This document shows positions 11,791 through 24,633 of a DNA stretch of 64,000 nt, piece after piece. The translations under genes were made by a program, and so were the position numbers. Source of the stretch: Schistocephalus solidus (lineage: Eukaryota; Platyhelminthes; Cestoda; Diphyllobothriidea; Diphyllobothriidae). Positions within the stretch are counted from its first letter, which is position 1. Every line of letters begins with the position of its first letter. Location: NCBI GenBank assembly GCA_017591395.1, contig WEDG01001033.1:62001-126000 (forward strand), written 5' to 3'. The notes under the pieces are model-generated. The model searched no databases, was not told the DNA's origin, and saw only the letters and a list, made by a program, of their open reading frames with translations.

Positions 11791-12719
11791 TGTAGTCGCT
11801 ATCTTACTGCATACCTACAACAGTTAACTCCCCCTTCATCAGGTATACTTGTTCGATGGCCAGCATACGCATCGTTAATCGCTCAAATTTCAATATTCAT
11901 GTTGACTGTTGGCATGATGGTGGCTCGGTCATCTAGGTCACTGGTACTGGTGTTTAAAACAGTGTTCACAGGCGCCCACCCCCTTCCCTCCCAGGGTGGC
12001 AAATCACTTTGGCCAAACTAAATCTCAGCACCGAATATGGGGTGGGAAGGTCATTACTATTGTTAAATGGCTAAGGGCGCGTGGACCATGACTAAAGCAG
12101 CACATGGCTCACGCAACTGTTGCTGCTCACGAGTTTTCGGCCTCTTCTTACGTAAATGTACGACCGGGTCTTCTCAATTGGTTCGTGCATGAACATGAAA
12201 CGACAGAAAAATAAAGTTATTTTCCCAGCAATTGTGTCCATTTCCTCTCAATTACTTCCTGGGACTCTTATTTTCGCTTATATCAGTCGTTTCGATGACT
12301 TTCAGCCTAAATACCGCATTTGGGAGACAGCTACCGCAATAGTATGGAAAAGAGCTCACCTTGTATTGGCTACACGTCAAGCCCGGGGAGCTGCGGCCGA
12401 CCAAAATCATCGCAGCCGTACTTTTATTTGCTTCACAGTTCCAAACGTGGAGGTCTTCGTAAAGGTTCCTCCCGCAAACCAACCTGCGGTTATGCCCGTC
12501 ATGGTCGTCCATACTTCACTTGAATATACCACACCTTCTTCATGGCGACAGAAATCACTAGACACACCAGCCCTCGGATGAGGCAATACACATACCAATT
12601 GGGTAGCACTTTAACTTACTCAAACAAACCTATTGAAACAGATTTCACGTCTGCCTCATGCTCTCTCAGGTATGACTTAATACCGTCAGCACGGACCATG
12701 ACTTTGTCAGTAGCCTCTG
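11791..12719. other. No feature supported
   Basis: Open frames exist on both strands at 12156-12581 (141 and 86 codons). I do not recognise either protein, and neither has more than composition to recommend it. A coding exon is possible but unproven. Confidence 0.35.
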
Positions 12720-13115
12720 CTGTCTGGGAAAGCCACACATAGTCCGGTACACAATAAATGAGGTGGACCAACAGGGGGCTAGATCAGGGCACGACAGGCG
12801 TTATTCGGGTTGCGCTCCCAGAACAAATACCAAACATGTGGGAGGGGTGTGGTGGCACGCGTGGATGCAGGTTCAGGCCGCACTAGCCGCCTGTGACCTT
12901 TATGGCGCTTCCATCTGCGCCCGATCCCACCTCCGGTCTTCATGACTCTGTCTTGGCACCGGATGAGGGAAGAGAGAGTGTGATAGCTGCAGCGGGAGTC
13001 TACTATTGTTTAAAACGAATCCGCGTGCAAGTCATGGCTCCTGCACCACGGAGCGCACGGTGGGCCTCGTTGAAATTGATGGCCAAACTGTCGTGGGTGA
13101 GTCCGTAGTAGGAAA
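12720..13115 (-). repeat. Dispersed repeat copy, reverse orientation
   Basis: Reverse complement of the unit at 2336-2700. Shared blocks include CTCCGGTCTTCATGACTC near 12931, the CGCGTGCAAGTCATGGCTCC block near 13021, and GCGCACGGTGGGCCTCGTTG near 13053. Divergence is visible but the order of blocks is the same. Confidence 0.75.
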
Positions 13116-14464
13116 GTCTGGTTTAGGTGACAATGACCACTTAGCAGGCGAATGTAGCATTTGCCTTCAAGTCGGTGACAACTCACTGCATGTGTACGTA
13201 GTTTGAGGACCAGTGTTGAAAAGTGATGATGTGTATCAAGTTAGAACTCTTAAAGCCGATCCGTTTCTCGACAGCCTCTGAAGGCTAAGAATGCTGCAAC
13301 GAACATGCAATCAATAATTCAGCTGAGTGGATCACGTTACATGATAGGACCGTTATAATCCATGGAGGGCCACCTTGGCTTGGTATTCTCTTCAAATTTA
13401 AACCCTGACTTATAAGTGTCATTTGGCAGCCGATAAACCAAAGGACACTTAAACGAAGCCATAGACGTGCAGACCGCAATTATTGGCAGTCTCTTTGTTC
13501 TAAAGACGTTATAACTTGAGCAGATTCCTAAAGTCCAAACAATTTCGAATCTTCCCTGTTGAATGTTTGTATAAATTTGGTTATTTAAGGGTTCAAAAGG
13601 GGAAAGTACGTAAATATCGGTAGTTTATCGGTTACTTTTCCGTAATTTTGGCAGAGGTCAACTCTACAGGCCTTGCGTCTCCTGTTCATCGGGGAAAATT
13701 AGTTCAACCAGAATATTTCTTCCATCGTATAAATCGGGGTGGACTTCAATTTACATTTCTAGTTCATTCTTCACGATCGCTCGGTCATATATTATCCCAA
13801 GATTTGACAGACGTGGGCCGCTAACCTGATCTCGTCTGTCATCAAGCACCAGGTAAAAGCTCTTCTATTATAGCACGCACTGGTGTCTGTCGGCAGTTGT
13901 CAGGATTACTGAACATGATTTCAATGTTATAATTACTCAACCATGCACCTTCCATTCTTCCTGAACCTTCAATCGACAGCCCTCGCAATAATAATTAGCC
14001 CCTTTATAGTCGGCATTGTTGGTGCTAAACTGCAAAGTTTCAAACAGAGACGAGGCAAGTCACTCCTTGCAAGAAGGAAGATGATGCCCATCGGAGCACT
14101 TTTTATGCATTCGAGTTGTCGAAATCATACAGTACCTCTTCGCTGTGACGCACCGACAATAGCTTCGACTCAATTCGACTGAAGATAAGACTTTGCGATA
14201 GCAAATACATTTGAAAGCTCCATTTACGCCTGTAACATCCACCTACGTCACATCAAGACCGTGAATTCTTACACATACGCTGGGGATGCTATACAGGACA
14301 TCGTAAAAGATGCCATTAACGTTGGATAGTCGTTCTGAAGGGGGCCAAGATGTCTTTCCTCTCATTGGGCTAAATTCCAGGGGGGTAGAAGCTAATGCGT
14401 CCTGATTGTCACGGACACTTCATATTTATTATAGCAAGCGATCTCTGATCCAGATTAGGAGTGA
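13116..14464. other. No feature supported
   Basis: Only short frames of up to 79 codons on both strands; nothing recognisable. Confidence 0.4.
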
Positions 14465-14600
14465 AACAGGGAGTGAGGTAAATGCTTTGCAAGTCTACTC
14501 TCACTTTAATCCAACGCATGTTACCGTCCGTGCACCACCCTGCTGTGGTGCATATGGTGGACGTCGTCGAAAACATTGGCTTAACTTTCATAGTAAGGGA
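14465..14600 (-). repeat. Dispersed repeat fragment, reverse orientation
   Basis: Partial and diverged copy of the same family: ACCGTCCGTGCACCACCCTG and CATATGGTGGACGTCGTCGA correspond to the start of the unit at 17905 read in reverse. Confidence 0.6.
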
Positions 14601-14954
14601 TTTGCAGCATATTCATGAGGAAGGTTTCCTGAGCCTTCCACTCTTCCGCATGTGTCAGCAACCTGTCCGAGCCTGCCAGCAGATTATTGAGGAGAAAACG
14701 CGTAGGGACTGAGATGGCGTAAGCCTCCACCTAGCCTGTGCCACATGCAAGCATGGTAACAAGGCTTGGCGCAGAGTCATCGGACCCGACCACAGTATGC
14801 CACTCATTCCCAACATTGAAACAGGGACGACCTGCTCTTTTCAGGAGAGTCGAAAACTTGGTCGGAGTCGAACAAACCTTGAAGAAAGTTGGAAACTAGG
14901 AATGTTTTCCTGTCCTGCGTTTGTTCTGTCCAGAACTGACTCATCTCCCTATTC
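14601..14954. other. No feature supported
   Basis: A block of about 350 bases between the repeat fragment and the SINE copy, with no gene or known repeat. Confidence 0.4.
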
Positions 14955-15200
14955 TTTGAAGAACGCTCACCGATCGCTAATGAGACAAGTGAGTTCCGAT
15001 AGCGATCGATGAGCCTTTGTCACCTAACGTCAATAGTACCGATCTAAGCTGGCAAGACAACGAGCCTGTGGCTCACTGTTTAGAGCGTTGGACTTCTGAT
15101 CACCGAGTCATGGGTTCGATCCTCGGGGGTGCACCACCTGGGGTTGGGTATGACCCCCTGATTGCCATTCCAGTTTCCCTTGTCTTTGTTGGAAACGTTT
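14955..15200 (+). mobile_element. Older SINE copy, ribozyme core deleted
   Basis: Same family as the array at 3951-4770 but diverged. A box at 15069-15083 (TGGCTCACTGTTTAG), B box GGTTCGATCC at 15113-15122, then GGGTTGGGTATGACC and a tail CCATTCCAG...TTTCCCTTGTCTTTGTTGG. Where the young copies have CTGATGA, stem II and GAAA, this copy reads CTGATTGCCATTCC, so about 16-18 bases of the ribozyme core are gone. Its 5' part contains the hairpin CTCACCGATCGCTA/TAGCGATCGATGAG (14968-15012). Confidence 0.75.
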
Positions 15201-17904
15201 ATCACCCTGTCTAGCATTTGATACAGGTGCTGGCTTTGGTCAGTCGTGAGTAGCTGCTGATAATTCCAATCTCTCCTTATCTTCCTCTAGCTAACGTACT
15301 ACAACCTTACATATATACAAGTGTAAGTAGCTGGAGATCTGCATCCACTTAGGCCGGCTTCTTAATTGACGATCAGCTTGGCTCCGATACCAAGCCGGGG
15401 ACATCTTTTTGTGCAAGCCCAGTCTTCAAATAGTTATCCTAAGTATCCTCGGAGCCTCCATGTGCCTCTTCGTTGAGCGCAGGGGTCAGGGTTCATCTCC
15501 CTGTTCCCATCAGTGGTTTTGCATTTCTCAATGTGATCCTTGCGTACTCAACCCTGTTCGACAGTGAAAGGGAAGATTGAACTTCCGAGGAAGTTCTGTG
15601 CCTGGCAAATGCCGAAGGGAAAGAACTATTATTGTTTGATAGTGGGCTCTCTCCAAAACAGCAATATCAGGGACAGTGCACAAGGGTCACGCTTGTGAGC
15701 GGCCCTACGCATTCTGTCAGGTAGATGTTAGTTGCAGATTATAACGTTGCGCTTACAGCGGCTGAAAGACGCCTGGGTAGCAATCTGATGCATTGCTTCA
15801 AGAATGACGAGTTCAATTTACAAAAGCTTTTATACAGTCGGCACGCCGAGCGGTCTGTTTTTCTGCAGTTTTGCATAAAAACCTTGAGAAATCAAAGTCC
15901 AGTGTGACTTCAAAGACATGTAGACATTTTGCGTTTTTTTGTGAGATTCCGATCAATGCATGCACTAACTCGGGCCTAATAGTTTTTAACCTCTGTCAGA
16001 CTTATACTTTACACAAAGTTAGCAGACACTTAGTGGAAACGCCCTCAGATAAGTAGTTTGCGTACCTGAGAGGCAGAGGAAACGGCCCGAGGCAGAGGCC
16101 CGCCGAGACCGCAATTCAGTTCACGCGACATTACAAAAGCACACGCGGGGAGTCTCCACGAGAGAGAACTTGCAGAATCAAGCTAGTTTACGTTGCTATC
16201 TTATTTTTACTCATCGCACCCAGCTATGAAACTCGTTCTTTTATCTCCTTCACTTTGAAAACACGCAAAACTGTGGGTCACAGGGATTTGGGCTACACAT
16301 TTCAAGAACCTTTTGCCCCTCCCTTCATGCAGCCAAGCTCAAGGCTGGCCCTCCTTCATTTATTAGAAAGGATCTCATTCCCCACCCCCCCCGGTAAGTT
16401 CAAAGCCCTCATGAGGCTAGTGGATAGAGTAATGGTATAATGAGTGCTGGTCTCCGCGGAGACGCAACCTATCGTAGCATGCAATCCAATTATCGCACCA
16501 CGCTTCCACTCGGTGACATAACACCGCATAAATCACAAGAGGATAAAATTCCACTTTGGCAGTGGAAAGAGTTTGTCGGTCATTGCTGTACAGAGAAGCT
16601 CCAATCACCTTCCCCGGTATGGAGTTTTACCGGAATTGCTAACAGACTCATGATATGCAGATGAATTTCCACTGACATAGCGAATGTACTGGCGGTTTTT
16701 TTCTAGTGACTTTTGTTTCTTATGACCTCGCCATTCTAGCGTAATGTTCTTTACTTTCCTTTATATCCCATTTTTCGATATGTTGAGGAGATGGTGGAAG
16801 GACTCATCAAGGTCTAGTCTAAATGTGACTATCTATAAAGACAAATATGGGCTCCACTCATTGCACTGACTCTCTAACTGTCATCAAAAGGCTGCCATTT
16901 CGAAAAATAAGCTTAAATGGGGTAAAGGACCACCCATACAAGTCTAGTTATTCCAGTCACTGGTGATAGTAAGAAGATCCTGATCAGGTATGTTGCTGAG
17001 CAGTTCCTGCAACTAGAAGGATACGGTATTTACCTTGCACCGGCCGGCAGCTGATGTGAGGAGGCAGATTCAAATGATAAAGATGTTAGTACGATGCTTG
17101 TTTAGTTATACGTGTGCTAGACGACTACTGACCGTTTCTCCAGCAATTAATGCATATTTCATACATGCACACAGGGTGATCGTCACATGTTTAGCACAAG
17201 ACACGCGGTAACCGCTATTATAGGCCGCAACTTATTTCGGCAGCAGGATCTCGAAAGAAAGATCTCAGCAGACATCTAAATTGTGCGGGTGAAGACGACA
17301 AACTGTCAAACTTCAAGTAGTAAGTTGCAGAAGCGCTCCAAATTAACATTTCATTCTCGACTAAGTAGCCAATTTGAAGTGGAGAATTTAGCCTGGAGGG
17401 CGAAAGCCTCATGTAGTTTTTAGGAAAGTTTGAACACAATCGGCCGGATTGGTTTTTTTAACGTAACTACTCAATAACTCCAGCTTATTAAGAGCTAAGC
17501 GCAAGGCACACGTGATAAAAGAACATGGGTCATGCTTCTTCGCAGTCAATCGACGCTATGGCAAGCCTCCGGCTTCGCAGATTCTATGATCTGGTTATCA
17601 ACAACTTTATCGAACGCTCGCATTTGGTTCTCAAGCGATTATTCGCCCAGTGTGAATATTTCTTTATTCCAACGTAAGTAGTCTTAAAGGAAGTTAACAG
17701 GGTGAACTAACTTCCTGGTTAGCTATTGACAATACACGAATAACTGTTCCATGTAGACAAACAAGACGCGTGCATGCCTTCCGAAAGGGACAAGTAAACT
17801 ATTTCCAGTTACGCCCACTGACACGATATGACAGTTCTATCACCGAAAACAACGACTTGCACCGCGTTTCCTAGATTCAACACCGGCAACTGTCACGTAA
17901 ATTA
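15201..17904. other. No feature supported
   Basis: 2.7 kb without a recognisable gene. At 16412-16440 the text GGCTAGTGGATAGAG resembles an A box but has no B box at the right distance. A short C run lies near 16384-16391. Confidence 0.4.
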
Positions 17905-18400
17905 GGTCATATGGCAGTTCGACCGTCGATTTCGACGAGGTCCGCCGTATGCTCCACACTAGGTGGTGCAGGGACGGTGACTTGCGCGTGAATTAGTTTT
18001 AAGTGATCGTAGCCTTGCGCTGCAGCTACCACACTCTCTCCTCCTCCCCCACCTGAGCCCTGTGTCAAGACAGAGTCAAGAAGACCGGAGATGGGAGTGG
18101 GCGCAGGTGGCTGGCACGGCCGGAGCCGCCCCTGGGCGTGCCAGCACACCTGGCTCGGATCCCACGGAGTGGGAGTGCCATAAAGGCCACATTAAGAAGG
18201 AGCCATTGCAGCCTGATTCTCAGTCCGCCAGTCAGCCACTCCACACAAAACACACACTGGGCTGACCACGCGGTCCGAGTTATCCCGTCAGTTGGCAACC
18301 TTCCAAGCCACGGCTTTTAGCGCACCATGATAGTTTCAAGCGCATCAGATTGTTTATAGTGAGGAAAATGCGCTGAGCTGTCGACCTCACTCTCTCCCCC
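17905..18400 (+). repeat. Dispersed repeat copy with long tail
   Basis: Same orientation as 2336-3180: TTCGACCGTCG, GGGACGGTGACTTGCGCGTG, AGACAGAGTCAAGAAGACCG and GGCTGGCACGGCCGG, followed by the tail block with CACACACTGG and CCAAGCCACGGCTTTTAGCG. It lies just downstream, on the minus strand, of the zinc-finger cassette at 18777-19500. Confidence 0.75.
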
Positions 18401-18589
18401 ACCCCCACCATCAGACACTGTCCGAGCCGGTCAGTTGCCTGATGTGGGAGTGGGCGCATTGGCTGACGGATCGGCGTACCCGTCTTCGCACGCCAAAGCA
18501 CGATCTGGCCCCCATAATGCACACACCAGGATTCACAAACTCAGGGGATATGGAGCAGCCATCGCCGTCTAACTCCCTATCCACTGGTC

Positions 18590-18765
18590 AGCCACTCGAC
18601 ACACACAGCACATACACTGAGCCGACGGCGTGGTCTGGTGGAAGCGTCAGATTGGCAGACTTCCCAGCCACGGTTTCTAGGAAACCGTGATATACTCTGG
18701 TAAATGGTAATTGTGAGGGTGTTGTCGATGCATTGCTGTAGGTAGTGTGTGCTGATGTAGCTTAG
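18590..18765 (+). repeat. Dispersed repeat, tail-only copy
   Basis: Contains the tail block seen at 18230-18360 (GTCAGCCACTCGACACACAC, CCAGCCACGGTTTCTAGG) without the front of the unit. With 17905-18400 it makes a tandem arrangement on the 3' side of the zinc-finger cassette. Confidence 0.6.
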
Positions 18766-18776
18766 CCTCCGGTAGT

Positions 18777-19515
18777 TTACCGGAGGTTGTCGTGGAGGCG
18801 CATGTGTCCTAATAGGCCCATGCGGTGTGTAATGTGCGGGAGCAGTGAGGTCAGTGAAGGCGGGCGCGTCGACTTATGTCGGAGCCCCAGGCACTGGTTC
18901 ACCAGCCTCCGCGCGATGGATTCGCAGGTGACTGACCAGGCCGATGCGTGCGTTGAAGTTGCGGGCGCAGTGTGGGCAGGAGAAATCGGTAGAGGCTGTG
19001 GCGATGTCATTCATGGTAGTGGGGGTGGCAGGGGCACTAAGAATGGCAGGAGCGGAGGGTGTGCCTGGTGTATCTGTGTTGTCGGCATTGTGGTGAATTC
19101 CGCTGTCATAGATGCGCATGTGACCGAATAGGCCCATGCGATGAGTGAATGCGCGAGGACAGTGAGGGCAGTGGAGGCGACGATCTCTGCTGTGTGATGG
19201 TGCTCCAGGCACTGGCTCACCGGTCTCTGTACGATGTATTCGCAAGTGACCGACCAGGCCGATGCGTGAGGTGAATGTGCGGTCGCATTGAGTACAGCTT
19301 AGGAGAGATTCCCCATCGCTGATGGTGATGGTGGTAGTGAAGGCGATGGTGTTGTTGGTTGCGGTGGTGGGGGTAACAGGCGATGAGTAGATGGATGTGG
19401 TCTCTATGATGGTGGGAGTAATGGAATTGTTGTCAGGAGTGAGGGTGGGGGGAATTAGGTCATAGTGACGCGGTCTCACATGCTTTCTTTCCCTCCCTCC
19501 TCCCCACCTTGAGAC
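18777..19515 (-). pseudogene. Tapeworm C2H2 zinc-finger cassette, decayed
   Basis: The main frame (19479-18874, open from a GTG with no ATG) encodes three C2H2 units in a Ser/Thr/Pro-rich context. Finger 1 has C62, C65, H78, H82. Finger 2 has C104, C107, H120, but Tyr at 124 in place of the last His. Finger 3 has C168, C171, H184, H188. The linkers TETGEPVPGAP and AEAGEPVPGAP follow fingers 1 and 3. After a stop at 18874 a shifted frame (to 18777) continues with HRMGLLGHMRLHDNLR, a fourth finger that has lost its cysteines. Such cassettes are numerous in diphyllobothriidean genomes, from memory. If expressed it would bind DNA or RNA; the lost ligands, frameshift and missing start argue for a dead copy. 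Confidence 0.75.
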
Positions 19516-19679
19516 AATGGCCAGATAGTGTTACGAGGACTGCAGACAGGCATGAACGCCGTAACTAAACAAGTTAAACAGATAGCTTACGCGCGTCATA
19601 TGGACAACCTGCTTTCCCCTACATGTACCAGGCGACTACAAGAGGCGTAGGGCATCGCATCAGGGAAAATGTCATAAGA

Positions 19680-19850
19680 GTTATACTGAGGAGCTACTGC
19701 TGCCTGACTCTCAGTCCTCCACTCACCCCAAAATACGCCCATGAGGACCGCGTAAGCCCCTCAGCTAGCCTCTGTCCAAGCCACGGCTATTAACGCGTCG
19801 TGATACATCTAAGCGTGTCATATTTATTTTAGAGAGGAATGCGATTGTCT
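19680..19850 (+). repeat. Dispersed repeat, tail fragment
   Basis: GCTGCCTGACTCTCAGTCC, CCAAGCCACGGCTATTAACG and AAGCGTGTCATATTTATTTT correspond to the tail block at 18210-18360. It sits between the two zinc-finger cassettes. Confidence 0.6.
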
Positions 19851-19955
19851 GCCATGGGGATTTATTCGCTCGCCCATTTCACTGTCTGAACTCCTCTTCC
19901 AATTGGTAATTGTACTGGGCGCAGTGGCGGACAGAATTAGACAGCCGTCTGCGTG

Positions 19956-20486
19956 TTACAAACGAATTAATGGGCACGTCATATACCGTGATACACCCAG
20001 AACATGCTTCCCACCTACGCGAAGTGTGCACGTTCTGACATGGGATGCTGCGCCTGTCATGCTGTTCATAGTGAAGTGGGCTATATGCTTGCTACTGGAA
20101 GATGTTCCAGGTGGTAGCGCGTAGATTGGAACGGATTCCTTTGTGGTCCATAAATGTGCGGGCTGGTACAGCGAGATGCGGTGATGGCAACTGAACTGTT
20201 GTGTCTTAACGCAGATTTTCGTGAAGGTGCATATGGCAGAGCAGGCCCATACTGTGACAAAAGGCAAGTAGGCGACAGAGGAGCGGTGGGTATATGCTGG
20301 GGCTCGTGGCAGTCGCTCGCCTGTTCCAGTGCGAAGGACTCGAAAAGAGGCCGATTGTTGACTCAGAGGCACAGTGAGAGGACGGAGATGATTGGATTGT
20401 TGCTGCAGAGTTTGTGCTGGTGATGCTGTCGGTGGGAGCAGAGAAGTAAACAAACTGGTTTCTGTAGGCGTTTTAGCACGAGTCAT
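19956..20486 (-). pseudogene. Second, heavily decayed zinc-finger cassette
   Basis: A minus-strand frame of 176 residues retains RTGTGERLPRAPAYTHRS, a clear relative of the TETGEPVPGAPTYT linker, followed by a sequence with the spacing of a finger (VAYLPFVTVWACSAICTFTK) but without Cys or His ligands. The Thr/Ser-rich start (LPPTASPAQTLQQQSNHL) fits the cassette's low-complexity head. No functional finger remains. Confidence 0.6.
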
Positions 20487-20664
20487 CTACAGCGGCAGAG
20501 GGAACCTGCGTTTCTAAGATGTTCGAAATTAGGGATACAAACTTGGGTCCCTATTTAATCATACGGCCTTTCTGTGAGAATCCAGCCCCCCTATACGGCA
20601 TTCCATGGGTTATTCGGTTTTACTTGTAATAATTGGACTTGTTACGGCTGCGATCATGTTTGAT

Positions 20665-22780
20665 TTAGCCAGCCTCGAGGATGTCACGTATTTTACGTCT
20701 CCACTCGTGAAAATTCGTGGCAGCGGACCTGGATATCTAAACTCATTCTGTTCTTCAGCGACGGACACCGAATACCGAATATCAAGCACCGCTAAAATAT
20801 CTTGCCGAACCGCGTCGAGCCAGGTTTTTACTTGACCTCTTTAACGCATCGAAATGGGCAACGGCATCGGATCGAGAGCAGTATAACTCAGCTCTCGAGG
20901 TGGGCGACGGAGGACGTGCCCAAACCACCTCAATCGTCTTTCTTTGATAGTCTGAGATATCCTGGCTATATCGTCGCAGCGAGTGCGGACTGCCTTGGTT
21001 GAGACGTAGTCTGTGTACTTCACTCCAAGGATGGTCCGAGGCAACGATGGTCAAATACCTCAAGCCTTCGCTCATCTTCCACGCGCGCAGCCCAGCTTTC
21101 ATAACCGTAGAGGAGGACCAACCGGACGGATGCACGGTACACGCGGATTCTAGTGATGACGAAGAGGTCGCGTAGGGTTCATAAGCACTTTCGAAGGATA
21201 GAGAAAACTGGGCGAGCAGCGTCGATGTGGAAGACAATGTCGTCCTTACTCTGTCCATTCGGCAGCATCCTCGCCCCGAGGTATTTGAAACTGTCTACTT
21301 CTTCAAGTTGACAGCCATTAATCCCGAAAGTTGCTTTCTCCTGGTCAGGGATGCCGCTCGAAAACAATTTGGTCTTCCCAGTGTTTATGGATAGGCCGAC
21401 CGAAGCAGTGATCTCATTCACCCGCGGCACCACAGACTGTAGATCACCAAAGCTTGAGGCTAGCAAGGCGATATCGACAGCGTAGTCTAGGTCAGTCAGG
21501 CGGCGTCCGGGTGCAAAGTTCACACCGTCAGAACCATGTAGGTCCTTCTTGAGAATTCAGTCAATGGCATAGTTGAACAAAATGGGCGACAGGATGCAAC
21601 CTTGCCGAAGGATTGGGAGAGACTTTTATGGACGAGGACTCGCGTAGTGATGGAGCGATAGTAGGCCTTGGTCGAGGCAATGACTTTGGCCGGCACACCA
21701 TCGAGTTCCATTTTTCGCAACAGTGACTCATGATGGACGGGATCGAACGCAGAGGCAAAGTCAATAAAGCAGACGGCCGTCGGCTGCTGGTAGCCATGAC
21801 GGAATTCCAGAATGCGACTCAGAGGGAATATCTGGTCCACGCATCCACGCCCAGCTTGGAATTCGACTTGGTTGGGTCTCGTACAGACTGAAACTGCCTG
21901 AGGACAATAGTGAAGACCTTCGCAGCAACTTCAATAAGGCATATGCCGTGGTAGTTCACACACTTTCTCTTATCTCCCTTCTTGAAGACAGACAAGGGGA
22001 TGCCCGCACACCAGTCATTAGGAACTACTTTGTCATGAAGCAAGGGTGCCAGAGTGGCAACACAGCCCTTGTAGATTTCTGTGGGAATACCGTCCACTCC
22101 GGGCGCCCTGTTGTTTTGTAGCCTCTGTATTTCATCGGCAACTTCTGCCTCGGAAGGCGGTCGTACGACACTGCATAGGCTGGAGATGGATGAAACTCAG
22201 ATACAGAGGATAGCGAAGGTGTGATTTGTTGCCCATCAAAGTTGAGGTGCTCGAAGTGCTCAAGCCAGCGATCGGCCTTGGCCGAACTGTCAGTACTAAA
22301 GCCGCCATTCACATCGCGAACAGAGCCACTAAGTGTCGAGGGCTCACCACTAACTTGGCGGATAATTTGGAAGAGTTTGCGAGCGTCACCAAAGTTTTAG
22401 GTCTGCTCCATGTACGTCACTATTCCAGACCAACATTTCTGCCGATCATCCCTGGCTGACTTTTCTGTCATGTTCCGGAGTTGGCGGAAGGAAGCATCGT
22501 TGTGGGACCTGGCTCGAGCCGTCCGGGCAGACAACCACAGGGTTCGTCCACTGATCCGGTCACTGCGGCGCCACTGGGCGCATCCGAGAATGTTCTCAGC
22601 TGCTCCATAGACGGATGTCTTCAGTGATGACCATTGGTCACTGCCTTCGTTGTCGGCTCGGGTCATAAAATGGAACCGAATTTCTGTGTTCAAGGCCTCA
22701 GCAGTGCAGGGTTGCCCAATTTTTGCGACATCGTGGCTAGCACGTGGCATTTTGGGTGCAGATAAGAGGTGAACTTTCAG
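20665..22780 (-). mobile_element. RTE-like LINE, 5'-truncated, several frameshifts
   Basis: Minus-strand order: linker (22750-22397), more linker (22312-22025), RT fingers (22097-21819, MDGIPTEIYKG and SVFKKGDKRKCVNYHGICLI), palm A (21840-21520, AVCFIDFASAFDPVHHESLL), palm C (21523-21179, LTDLDYAVDIALLAS) and a C-terminal domain with RRLRWFGHVLRRPP (about 20940-20890) ending HEWRRKIRDILEAG and TAA at 20667-20665. The YADD motif has become YAVD, losing a catalytic Asp, and the motif B block is scrambled by a frameshift near 21600. No endonuclease is present upstream of 22780. This is a different family from the LINE at 1-2320. Confidence 0.85.
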
Positions 22781-24633
22781 GCCTGTGCGAACGGAACATA
22801 GTCAGACTCATGGGCGTTACCAGTTTCGGCACCACGCATTGATCTGCTATCGGGAACCCAATCAATCTGACTCGCGGTATGACCGTAGTTTGAATGCCAA
22901 GTCAGCAGATGTTTGTGGCGGTGCTGGAAGCAAGTGTTGGCGACAAACGGTCGGTTCTAATCAGCTAAATTTAGCATTCTCTTACCATTATCGCATCGAG
23001 AGCCAAGCCCAAACCGACCAATAAGGTGACTGTTTGACGAGTCCCCGGGTCCAGTCCTACCATTCAGTCCCCCGCAACAGTCGACAGATCACGGTGAGTA
23101 AGACTTTCTACTAACTCCTGCAGCTGCGAGTGGAAGGCCTCTTTATCGCGCTGTTCGGCAGCTGATGGTGGTACCAGACCTCAACCCTCCGCCGTTGGTC
23201 CGCGATTGATCGTATTTGAGGAAGCCTTTGTTGCGAGTTTCACTATCCGCAGGCACGTCGGATTCGCGGTCGTTAAAAAAAGCCCATCTTCAAAGAAACT
23301 TTCTGGGAAAAGTTGCATATTCGTCCCTTTACCAGCCTGCAGAATCACGCAGGACTCTTCTTTCTTGGAGGTGACTGAAGCGTCTATATTGTCTTTAACA
23401 TACCAAGATTCCTCCTCTGAGCGTTAAATCAGTATTGTACAGCAATTTGTAAAGCAACCCCTTGGGCATAAAAGGGAACAGGCTTGTATTCAAATAACGA
23501 AAGACTGGAGATAGAGTAGTATCTGAAAAGAAAACCAGAACGTGTGTATTAAGTTCCAGTTCGGAGATGGGTAAATATTACCTCTGACCTACGCAACCCG
23601 GAATGCCATCTCAACTATCTGATTGCCAACGGAAAATTTTATATTCCTGAACAAAAACTTGACATATTCAACGATTATGGATTTAACACGTTTCGAGTGA
23701 AGATATCCTTCGTTACGCTGATTGAATATGGTTTTCACTAATCAGGCATACCATGACATCCAGGTGAATAAAGATAGATAGTAATAGAAACAAAGAAACT
23801 ATGTAACCCGAAGTACTCTGGAAACTGTATTCAATAGCGTCTTTTCAAATAAAAAAAAACAACCAATGTATGTTGTCTAAACCTAAAATCGTAAATTCTC
23901 TATGCAAAGGCACTTTAGCCACTCGAAAATGTGACGAGGCAAACTCTGCGACGCATTACCGTAGTGCGAGGCAGGATTACGCCAGAGACCGGAACTTCCT
24001 TTCGGACAAAATTTTTATCATCGCCGAATGATCCTGCAAAAAACATAAGATACCACAATGACAGCCGCGTGCCGCCAAAAAATAAAACCGGCGGACGGAA
24101 CATTAAGCGACTTCAAATCGTGGTTCCGAGGGTCGGGACATGAATATCAGGCTTGTCAACAGCACAAGTTCCACTAGGTTTAAAAACTAGGTAACGGCGG
24201 AAATCGACATTGACAGGCCGTTACTTGCGCATAGGTGTGCAAAATTAAAAACATTTGGTCTGCACCGTAACCGAAAGACATTATTAAATGCCGTGAGCAT
24301 AGGAGGAAACCGAGGGGTGAAATACGGAACTGGCTAAAATATTGACGGGTTGGAGTGGAAAGTGTACAAAAATCAAAGCCAAAACTACAACAAACGATGC
24401 CAAATTGTACAGGTTTGACTTAGTGTTTTAATGGAGCCCGGGAGTCGATTTCAATGACTGTACATGGAGAATCGTCAGCATCACCAGAGTACCGTCCCCA
24501 CACAGAATTTACTCTGTTGGGCATGACCTTAAGGACAAGAATCATTAAAGCGCTTCCCGCTGAAGTTAGAAAGAAAATACTGCGAGCGGACATGTTAGGC
24601 AACCACATATTGCTCGCACGTAGAGAAAAGTAA
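22781..24633. other. No feature supported
   Basis: 1.85 kb downstream, on the minus strand, of the zinc-finger exon. It presumably includes that gene's 3' untranslated region near 24633. Frames of 60-79 codons do not resemble known proteins. Confidence 0.4.

Noticed and set aside
16405..16510. tRNA-like A box GGCTAGTGGATAGAG
   Set aside because: No convincing B box within 30-50 bases downstream.
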